Shown piece after piece: positions 13,179 through 18,837 of a stretch of 18,837 bases of DNA. The notes beneath the pieces are model-generated. The model did not search any database, had not been told where the DNA came from, and was given only the letters and a program-made list of their open reading frames with translations. How positions within the stretch are numbered: the stretch's first letter is position 1; each line of letters begins with the position of its first letter. The translations under genes were made by a program, and so were the position numbers. The stretch is from Novosphingobium sp. UBA6722 (GTDB taxonomy: Bacteria; Pseudomonadota; Alphaproteobacteria; Sphingomonadales; Sphingomonadaceae): positions 1 through 18,837 of the forward strand of contig DKII01000143.1 of the NCBI GenBank assembly GCA_002454125.1. Direction: 5' to 3'.

Positions 13179-13355
13179 ATGAGCGACAAGAACGACAAGT
13201 CTGACAAGAGCTGGAGCGGCAAGGCGGCCCTGGCTGGCGCAGCGATCGGTTCGGCAGCGATTGCCGCGGCCCTCCTCTATGCCTCGCGCCGCAAGGAACG
13301 CGCCGAGGCGGCAGCCAAAAAGCCCAAGCCCGACGAGGCCCCGGAGACAGACTGA
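13179..13355 (+). CDS. 58-aa single-pass membrane peptide upstream of leuD
   Basis: A small ORF, MSDKNDKSDKSWSGKAALAG onward: a charged N-terminus, one Ala-rich membrane segment (about 16-35) and a basic then acidic tail (SRRKERAEAAAKKPK). GGAAGG lies just before the ATG, and its stop overlaps the leuD ATG as TGATG, which is strong support for translation and coupling to leuD. No family recognised. The antisense frame gives nothing better. Confidence 0.7.
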   Translation: MSDKNDKSDKSWSGKAALAGAAIGSAAIAAALLYASRRKERAEAAAKKPKPDEAPETD

Positions 13356-13957
13356 TGGAACCGATCAAACAGGTGGAAGGGCGCGCGATTCCGTTCGGGC
13401 GCAAGAATGTCGATACCGACGTGATCGTGCCGTCGAAGTGGCTCAAGACGATCACCCGCGAAGGCCTGGGCAAGGGCGCGTTTGAATCGCTGCGCCAGGA
13501 TCCGGACAACCTGTTTGATTGCGCCGAGTTCAAGGGCTCGCCGATCCTGATCGCAGGCGACAACTTTGGCTGCGGCTCCAGCCGCGAACATGCCGCCTGG
13601 GCGCTGCTCGACCTGGGCATCACCTGCGTGATCGCGCCGAGCTTTTCGGACATCTTCTCGGGCAATGCCTTCAAGAACGGCATCCTCACCGTGGTCCTGC
13701 CACAGGATCAAGTCGATCGGCTGCTCGAAGTGGCAAAGACCGATCCGATCGCGATCGATCTGGAAACGCAGACCGTCACCACCCCCTTCCAGGATCGCTT
13801 CACTTTCGAAATCGATCCTTTCCGCAAGCACTGCCTCTTGAACGGCCTCGATGAGGTCGGCCTGACCCTGGCGCGCGATGCGGCGATCAGCACTTATGAA
13901 CAAAAACACCGCGCGGAGCTGCCCTGGCTCGCCGCGGGAACGGGAGTAGCAGCATGA
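13355..13957 (+). CDS. leuD: 3-isopropylmalate dehydratase, small subunit
   Basis: A 200-aa LeuD, the swivelling domain that completes the LeuCD isomerase. The hallmark GDNFGCGSSREHA is at 68-80 and the N-terminal NVDTDVIVPSKWLK at 18-31; the C-terminal FRKHCLLNGLDEVGLTL is also typical. It starts inside the stop of the small membrane gene (TGATG) and overlaps the following oxidoreductase by 4 nt (ATGA), so it is part of a tight three-gene unit. Together with leuC it should form a working enzyme. Confidence 0.96.
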   Translation: MEPIKQVEGRAIPFGRKNVDTDVIVPSKWLKTITREGLGKGAFESLRQDPDNLFDCAEFKGSPILIAGDNFGCGSSREHAAWALLDLGITCVIAPSFSDIFSGNAFKNGILTVVLPQDQVDRLLEVAKTDPIAIDLETQTVTTPFQDRFTFEIDPFRKHCLLNGLDEVGLTLARDAAISTYEQKHRAELPWLAAGTGVAA

Positions 13958-14952
13958 AGGCCCTTCGCAGCCACGCCATTGGCGGACCGGAATCCCTGAC
14001 CCTTGACGAGCTGGAAAGCCCGCTTCCCGGCCCCGGCCAGGTGCGGATCAAGGTCAAGGCCTGCTCGATCAACTATCCCGATGTGCTGATCATCAAGGAC
14101 ATGTACCAGTTCAAGCCGGCGCGGCCGTTCGCCCCGGGCGGTGAGCTGGCCGGCGTGGTCGATGCCGTGGGCGAAGGCGTGACGCAGTGGAAGGCCGGCG
14201 ACCGCGTGATCGCGATGATGGGCAACGGCGGCCTCGCCACCGAAGTCCTGGCCGATGCGGCGCGGCTGTTCCCGCTGCCCGAAGGCGTCTCGTTCGAAAC
14301 CGGCGCCTCGCTGTTGATGACCTATGGCACCAACATGCACGGCCTGCTCGATCGCGGGCACCTGAAGGCCGGTGACACCCTGCTGGTCCTTGGTGCGGCT
14401 GGCGGTGTCGGCCTCTCGGCCGTCGAACTCGGCAAGGCCTATGGCGCCAAGGTGATTGCCGCTGTCTCGACCGAGGAAAAGGCCGCTGTCGCGCGCGAAC
14501 ACGGGGCGGATGACGTGGTGATCTATCCCCGCGCGCCGTTTGACAAGGACCAGTCCAAGGCCCTGGCCGAAGCCTTCAAGGCCGCCTGCGGCCCCGAAGG
14601 TGCCAACGTGATCTATGACATCGTCGGCGGCGACTATTCCGAGCCGGCGCTGCGCTCGATCGCCTGGGAAGGCCGGTTCTGCGTGGTCGGCTTCCCGGCC
14701 GGGATCGCCCGCCTGCCGCTCAACCTGACCCTGCTGAAGAGCTGCGACGTCTGCGGCGTGTTCTGGGGCGCCTTCACCGCCCGCGATCCGGCCGCCAATG
14801 CCAAGCACATCGCCAAGCTGTTCGACCTGCTCAAGGAAGGGAAGATCAATCCGCGCGTTTCGGCGACGTTCCCGCTGGAGCGTGGCGGCGAAGCGATCAG
14901 CCTGCTCGAATCGCGTGCAGCAATCGGCAAGGTCGTGGTAACGATGGACTGA
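13954..14952 (+). CDS. MDR-family NADPH:quinone oxidoreductase
   Basis: A 332-aa medium-chain reductase of the zinc-free quinone oxidoreductase type. The N-terminal catalytic domain (about 1-125) has the family motif INYPDVLI; the Rossmann domain carries the nucleotide-binding loop GAAGGVG (147-153) after DTLLVL; the C-terminus LLESRAAIGKVVVTMD is standard. No catalytic or structural zinc ligand cluster is seen. These enzymes reduce quinones or other enones with NADPH; enoyl-CoA-type substrates are also possible. Its ATG overlaps the leuD stop (ATGA). Why it is coupled to leucine genes is not evident. Confidence 0.9.
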   Translation: MKALRSHAIGGPESLTLDELESPLPGPGQVRIKVKACSINYPDVLIIKDMYQFKPARPFAPGGELAGVVDAVGEGVTQWKAGDRVIAMMGNGGLATEVLADAARLFPLPEGVSFETGASLLMTYGTNMHGLLDRGHLKAGDTLLVLGAAGGVGLSAVELGKAYGAKVIAAVSTEEKAAVAREHGADDVVIYPRAPFDKDQSKALAEAFKAACGPEGANVIYDIVGGDYSEPALRSIAWEGRFCVVGFPAGIARLPLNLTLLKSCDVCGVFWGAFTARDPAANAKHIAKLFDLLKEGKINPRVSATFPLERGGEAISLLESRAAIGKVVVTMD

Positions 14953-14987
14953 AGGCCGGCACAGCGGCCAGGATTGGGAGACGGATC

Positions 14988-15491
14988 ATGAAGACTGCCC
15001 GGATCATTGCCCTTGCCGCGCTCGCCACCACGGCCTTTGCCGTCCAGGCCCAGAGCAAGCCTGCCAAGCAGACCAAGCCGGCCGCCGTTGCCGCCCCCTC
15101 GCCCGAGGACATCGTCGCTGCGCGCCAGGCCGCCATGGTGATGTCGGTCGGCGCGACCAGCGCGATGCGCTCGGCCGTGGCCAATGGCACGCCGGTCAAG
15201 AACCTGGCCTTTGTCGCCAGCGGCGTCGCCAAGTGGGGCGCTACCCTGCCCGCGATGTTTGCCCCCAGCACCGCCAAGGTGCCAAGCCGCGCCAAGGCCG
15301 AGGTCTGGACCGACCAGGCTGGCTTCGCCGCCAAGGCCAAGGATTTCGCTGACGCAACAGCGGCGCTCGCAGCCGCCGCCAAGGCCGATGACAAGGAGGC
15401 CTTCACCGCCGCCCTTGCCAGCACCCAAGCATCGTGCAAGGGCTGCCACGACGCTTTCCAGGCACCTCCGCCCGCCGCCAAGGCCGGCTGA
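14988..15491 (+). CDS. Cytochrome c'/c556-like exported haem protein
   Basis: A 167-aa protein with a Sec signal peptide (MKTARIIALAALATTAFAVQ, likely cut after AQA near residue 21) and a Lys/Pro/Ala-rich linker. The mature part is all-helical and ends with one haem-binding CKGCH at 150-154, the C-terminal position seen in class II cytochromes (c' and c556). VMSVGATSAM (51-60) supplies methionines that may provide the sixth ligand, as in c556. It would be periplasmic and involved in electron transfer or gas binding; which one cannot be told. GGGAGACGG precedes the ATG, 35 nt after the quinone oxidoreductase gene. Confidence 0.88.
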   Translation: MKTARIIALAALATTAFAVQAQSKPAKQTKPAAVAAPSPEDIVAARQAAMVMSVGATSAMRSAVANGTPVKNLAFVASGVAKWGATLPAMFAPSTAKVPSRAKAEVWTDQAGFAAKAKDFADATAALAAAAKADDKEAFTAALASTQASCKGCHDAFQAPPPAAKAG

Positions 15492-15523
15492 GCGGGGCGC
15501 CAGCCGAACCGACAGGAGCCGAC

Positions 15524-15841
15524 ATGACCAATTTCAACGACCGCGAGCGCGCCGAAGAGGCCAAGTTTGCGATGGACGAGGACACCCAGTTCCGCGTGAC
15601 CGCGCGGCGCAACCGTTTGCTTGGCCAGTGGGCGGCCGAACAGATGGGCCTCTCTGCCGTTGAAGCCGAAGCCTATGCCAAGGCCGTGGTCCAGGCCGAC
15701 TTCGAGGAAGCCGGCGACGAGGACGTGATCCGCAAGCTGCTGGGCGACCTGACCAGCGCCGGCGTCGACGTGTCGGAAGGCGATATCCGCGCCGCGCTGG
15801 AGGCCAAGCTGGTCGAAGCCCGCCGCGCGTTGATGGGCTGA
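15524..15841 (+). CDS. F1-ATPase inhibitor subunit zeta (DUF1476)
   Basis: A 105-aa helical protein starting MTNFNDRERAEEAKFAMDED, the N-terminal inhibitory region, followed by RVTARRNRLLGQWAAEQMGL, the strongest part of the DUF1476 signature, then VQADFEEAGDEDVIRKLLGD. In Paracoccus this family is the zeta subunit that stops wasteful ATP hydrolysis by F1Fo-ATPase; in other alphaproteobacteria its inhibitory strength varies. ATG 15524 follows AGGAG. It lies 11 nt ahead of the BolA gene. Confidence 0.93.
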   Translation: MTNFNDRERAEEAKFAMDEDTQFRVTARRNRLLGQWAAEQMGLSAVEAEAYAKAVVQADFEEAGDEDVIRKLLGDLTSAGVDVSEGDIRAALEAKLVEARRALMG

Positions 15842-15852
15842 GGGCCAGTCCC

Positions 15853-16086
15853 ATGCCCATGCCCGCTGCCGAGATCGAGGCGATCATCCGCGCCGCCCTG
15901 CCCGACGCGCAGATCACGCTGACCGACCTGGCCGGTGACAATGATCACTGGGCGGCGCACGTCGTCTCTTCCGCTTTCGTCGGCAAGCCCCGTGTGGCCC
16001 AGCACAAGCTGGTCTATGCCGCCTTCGGAGGCCGCATGGGCGGCGAACTTCACGCCTTGCAACTGACCACCGGAGTCCCCAAGTAA
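15853..16086 (+). CDS. BolA-family protein
   Basis: A 77-aa BolA/IbaG-like protein. Residues 28-42 (GDNDHWAAHVVSSAF) and 47-58 (RVAQHKLVYAAF) form the family core, and ELHALQL (65-71) ends it; H32, H36, H51 and H67 are candidate cluster ligands. BolA proteins pair with CGFS glutaredoxins to hold or pass [2Fe-2S] clusters, and the next gene encodes just such a glutaredoxin. ATG 15853 or 15859 may be used (MPMPAAE). Confidence 0.92.
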   Translation: MPMPAAEIEAIIRAALPDAQITLTDLAGDNDHWAAHVVSSAFVGKPRVAQHKLVYAAFGGRMGGELHALQLTTGVPK

Positions 16087-16122
16087 TTTTGGCCCAACTG
16101 AGGCGACGAGGAACTTCCCACA

Positions 16123-16452
16123 ATGTCCGACACCAACGCCCGTCTCGCCGAAATCGTCAATTCCAACGACGTCGTGCTGTTCATGAAGGGCACGCCGCTG
16201 TTCCCGCAGTGTGGCTTTTCGAGCCGCGCGGTTGCGATCCTGGAACGCCTGGGCGTTCCGTTCGAGGGCGTCGACGTGCTGCAGGACATGGAAATCCGTC
16301 AGGGCATCAAGGCCTTTTCGGACTGGCCGACGATCCCCCAGCTCTACGTAAAGGGTGAATTCGTCGGCGGCAGCGACATCATGATGGAAATGTACGAAGC
16401 CGGCGAGCTGCAGCAGCTGGTCGCCGACGCCGGGATCGCTCCGCAGGCCTGA
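16123..16452 (+). CDS. grxD: Monothiol glutaredoxin, Grx4 type (CGFS)
   Basis: A 109-aa monothiol glutaredoxin. CGFS is at 30-33 after FMKGTPLFPQ, the glutathione-binding WPTIPQLYV at about 67-75, and GGSDIMMEM near 87-95. This class transfers Fe-S clusters and signals iron status rather than acting as a disulfide reductase. It follows the BolA gene by 36 nt, the usual pairing. A 6-bp stem spans its stop codon and that of the convergent GGDEF-EAL gene. Confidence 0.95.
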   Translation: MSDTNARLAEIVNSNDVVLFMKGTPLFPQCGFSSRAVAILERLGVPFEGVDVLQDMEIRQGIKAFSDWPTIPQLYVKGEFVGGSDIMMEMYEAGELQQLVADAGIAPQA

Positions 16453-16462
16453 GCGATCAGGC
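16447..16462. terminator. Short hairpin spanning two convergent stop codons
   Basis: GCCTGA-GCGA-TCAGGC is a perfect 6-bp stem with a 4-nt loop. The left arm contains the grxD TGA (16450-16452) and the right arm the reverse-strand TGA of the cyclic-di-GMP gene (16457-16459), leaving only 4 nt between the genes. No T-tract follows on either side, so termination is a guess. Confidence 0.35.
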
Positions 16463-18670
16463 GGCGCTGGCTGAGCGCAGCGCCGGCAACGCCCGGTTGA
16501 TGGCTGCGGCGGGCTCTGGCCGGCCAAGCAGGTGTCCCTGGAACTGGCGGCACCCGGCTTTCAGCAGGTGATCCCACTGCGCCTCGGTTTCCACCCCTTC
16601 GGCCACCACGATCATGTCGAGCCCGCGGGCGAGGTTGACGATCGCCTCGATCAGCGCTTCCGAGCCGCGCCCGGCACCCAGCGCGGCGACGAACGAGCAA
16701 TCGATCTTGATCTTGTCGACCGAAAAGCGCTGCAGCACGTTGAGGCTGGAGAAGCCGGTCCCGAAATCGTCGAGCGCGATGGCAAAGCCCATCCGCTTGA
16801 GCGCATCGATGTTGCTGATCGTTTCCTGATCATCGCCCAGCAGCGCGGTTTCGGTCACTTCGATTTCATAGCTGCGCGCATCGGCGCCTGACGCAGCCAG
16901 GATCCGCATGACCTGGGCGGCAAACCCGCGCGCGCGCAGCTGCACGGCCGAAACGTTGATCGCAATCTTGACCCCGCGCCACTGCCGGGTCTCTTCGAAG
17001 ACCTGCCGCAGCACGTGTTCGCCCAGGACCATGATCAGCCCGCTGTCTTCGGCCAGGGGCACGAAGACGCTGGGCGAGATCGCCCCACGCACCGGGTGGT
17101 TCCACCGCAGCAGCGCTTCATAGCCCTTGAGGTTGCGACGCCGGTCGAAATGCGGCTGGTAGACCATGGAGAACTGCTCCGATCCGATCGCCTCGCGCAG
17201 TTCGACTTCAAGCTGGAGCCGGTGGCGCAGGTCCTGATCCATGTCGGGCGTAAACCGGCTGACCCGCCGGCCGCCGATCTCCTTGGAACGATAGAGCGCC
17301 ATGTCGGCCCAGCGCAGCGCCTCGCTCGGCTCAATCCCGGGCTGGTCGATGAAGGCGAAGCCGATCGAGCAGGCCACTTCGATCTTGCCGTATTCGCTGA
17401 CCACCCGTTCGGATACCGCCCGGATGATCCGGCGCCCCAGCACCAGCGCAGCAGCCTCGTCGCCGGTTTCAAGCAGGACGACGAACTCGTCGCCGCCCAG
17501 GCGGGCGACGCAGGTTGCCTCGCTGCAGGCCAGGCGCAGCCGTTCGGCCATCGCCTCCAGCAGCGCGTCGCCGGCGTTGTGGCCGAGCGTGTCGTTGACT
17601 TCCTTGAACCGGTCGAGGTCGACGCACATTACCGCCACGGCCGTTTCGGGCCCCTCGACCCGGCGCAGCGACTGGGCCAGCCGTTCGAACAGATAGGCAC
17701 GGTTGGGCAGCCGGGTCAGGCTGTCGTGGAAGGCGGCGTGCTTGGCGCGGGCTTCGCTGGCGATCAGGTCCGTGGCAATCGCCGAGCCGCGCTGGATCAC
17801 GCGCCAGGCCAGCGCCGCCAGCATGCCCAGCAACAGGAAAAGCGGTGCAGCCAGTTGGCGCAGCAGCATGGTGCCGGGCCGCTGCGGCGCCCAGGTCAGG
17901 GCGGCGACGGGCTCTCCGCTGCGATCGGACAGCAGCAGCTTGCCATCGGCAGCCGAGAGCGCTGCGGGGGATCGCACCACCAGATCGTCCAGCATGTAGC
18001 GATCGGCAAACGACTTCAGCATCGCCTGGTCGATCGGCTTGACGGCAATGGCGATCGGCGCGCGCGGGCCCTTTGGCAGGTCCTCGCCGAAATCGGGTTG
18101 CACCAGCGTTGCCGATACAATGAACGGCCGGCCGTCCACCAGCGCGATCCGGCTGGCCTGGATCGAAGGGATGACAATATTGTTCTTGCCCGGCCGCTTG
18201 CCCGGCTTGGGCCGGACGCGTTCCTGCGCCCGCACTTCGGGCAACAGGCTCCTGACGGTGGCCTCGAACGGCGCATAGGTCGCCAGGTCGGCCCGCTCGC
18301 CCCGGGCCGAGGCATAGATCACCCGATCATCCGGACCCAGCACATAGGCATGGCTGAAGCCGTGGAAGACGTGGAGGTAGTTGCCGATATTGAAATCGGC
18401 CCAGTTGGGATCGAAGCGGTTATCGAGGTTGGCGATCGCGCCGTCCCATTCGACCTGGGTGGCGACCACCCGGTTGAGCTCGGCCGTGACCACGGCAAAG
18501 CCGTTCTCGACCATGTGCTCTTCGCGCTCGGTCGCGGCGCGATCGAAGCGCTGGATCAGGAAGATCGACAGCAGGACAAGCAGGCCGAGCGCGCCAGCAG
18601 CCAGCCCGGCCATCGGACCGAACAGCCAGGATCGTGGCTTCGCCTCGTAATCGGCATTCGCTTGCGACAA
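16457..18670 (-). CDS. Membrane CHASE4-like/GGDEF/EAL cyclic-di-GMP enzyme (TTG start)
   Basis: A 737-aa two-pass membrane protein: helix 1 at about 19-40, an extracytoplasmic CHASE4-like sensor (about 43-268, with VEWDGAIANLDN and FNIGNYLHVF), helix 2 at about 272-292, then GGDEF (about 310-472) and EAL (about 482-730). The cyclase motif GGDEF (392-396) is intact; the inhibitory RxxD site is absent. The phosphodiesterase residues are intact too: EALLRW (518-523), INVSA, EVTET, DDFGTGFSSL (634-643), KIDCSF and EGVET. Both activities are therefore possible. The TTG at 18670-18668 has GGAG 7 nt upstream; the next in-frame ATG would remove the first 19 residues. Signal sensed is unknown. Confidence 0.94.
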   Translation of the reverse strand: MSQANADYEAKPRSWLFGPMAGLAAGALGLLVLLSIFLIQRFDRAATEREEHMVENGFAVVTAELNRVVATQVEWDGAIANLDNRFDPNWADFNIGNYLHVFHGFSHAYVLGPDDRVIYASARGERADLATYAPFEATVRSLLPEVRAQERVRPKPGKRPGKNNIVIPSIQASRIALVDGRPFIVSATLVQPDFGEDLPKGPRAPIAIAVKPIDQAMLKSFADRYMLDDLVVRSPAALSAADGKLLLSDRSGEPVAALTWAPQRPGTMLLRQLAAPLFLLLGMLAALAWRVIQRGSAIATDLIASEARAKHAAFHDSLTRLPNRAYLFERLAQSLRRVEGPETAVAVMCVDLDRFKEVNDTLGHNAGDALLEAMAERLRLACSEATCVARLGGDEFVVLLETGDEAAALVLGRRIIRAVSERVVSEYGKIEVACSIGFAFIDQPGIEPSEALRWADMALYRSKEIGGRRVSRFTPDMDQDLRHRLQLEVELREAIGSEQFSMVYQPHFDRRRNLKGYEALLRWNHPVRGAISPSVFVPLAEDSGLIMVLGEHVLRQVFEETRQWRGVKIAINVSAVQLRARGFAAQVMRILAASGADARSYEIEVTETALLGDDQETISNIDALKRMGFAIALDDFGTGFSSLNVLQRFSVDKIKIDCSFVAALGAGRGSEALIEAIVNLARGLDMIVVAEGVETEAQWDHLLKAGCRQFQGHLLGRPEPAAAINRALPALRSASAA

Positions 18671-18769
18671 GTGCCCACTCCAGACGCGCGGCCCGGAAAC
18701 AGGTCGCGCTCAGGCGCAGGGCTAACCGCAAAAGGTCAATCAAGCTTTACGACAGGGTTAGGGGCCCGT

Positions 18770-18837
18770 TCACCAAACGTAGATGCCACGCAGCGCGATC
18801 AGGAAGCGGTTGTTTTTGCGGGGAGTTTCTCGGGGAG
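18770..18837 (-). CDS. C-terminal end of an unidentified minus-strand gene
   Basis: Read on the minus strand, a frame enters from the right edge and ends NNRFLIALRGIYVW followed by TGA (18772-18770). Only about 22 residues are visible (from PRETPRK). The alternation of hydrophobic and basic residues and the aromatic end look like a real C-terminus, perhaps of a membrane or outer-membrane protein, but no family can be named. The about 100 nt between it and the GGDEF-EAL start would hold that gene's promoter. Confidence 0.42.
   Translation of the reverse strand, partial: PRETPRKNNRFLIALRGIYVW

Overview
The window looks like a piece of a GC-rich alphaproteobacterial chromosome, most likely a sphingomonad (Sphingomonadales: Novosphingobium, Sphingomonas or Erythrobacter type). 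The reasons are the high-GC codon use, the alphaproteobacterial F1-ATPase inhibitor zeta (DUF1476) next to BolA and monothiol glutaredoxin, a CrtZ-type carotenoid hydroxylase, and a psp locus with pspF divergent from pspABC. No plasmid, phage, transposase, tRNA, rRNA or CRISPR signature was seen. Genus-level placement is inference.

Layout. (1) 1-3347, minus strand: the conserved rimP-nusA-ylxR-infB operon of translation and transcription factors; infB runs off the left edge. (2) 3478-8434: a phage-shock (Psp) envelope-stress locus. pspF, the sigma-54 activator, is on the minus strand. A consensus-perfect sigma-54 promoter drives a plus-strand operon: a 53-aa membrane peptide, pspA, pspB, pspC, then six small membrane-anchored coiled-coil proteins, five of which carry the same C-terminal motif (VLERI[VA]TD, about 10 residues, QIEALR), and a 58-aa two-helix membrane protein. 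The genes overlap or nearly touch, so they look like one transcript. (3) 8475-9249: a SufE-like sulfur acceptor and a DUF454 membrane protein. (4) 9250-9796: a 547-bp stretch without a convincing gene, holding two REP-like inverted-repeat pairs and an isolated operator-like palindrome. (5) 9797-14952: crtZ on the minus strand, then leuC and leuD (isopropylmalate isomerase) separated by a convergent, Tat-exported FAD amine/amino-acid oxidase and a 58-aa membrane peptide; an MDR-family quinone oxidoreductase overlaps the end of leuD. (6) 14988-16452: a cytochrome c'-like protein, ATPase inhibitor zeta, BolA and a CGFS glutaredoxin. (7) 16457-18670, minus: a CHASE4-like/GGDEF/EAL cyclic-di-GMP enzyme, followed at the right edge by the last codons of another minus-strand gene.

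The most novel-looking part is the Psp locus. PspB, PspC and five of the small proteins end in a related helix motif, so the operon appears to have expanded a PspB/PspC-type interaction module into a family of membrane-anchored variants under PspF/sigma-54 control. Working model (inference): the variants offer alternative membrane sensors or adaptors for PspA. Nothing in the sequence proves this.
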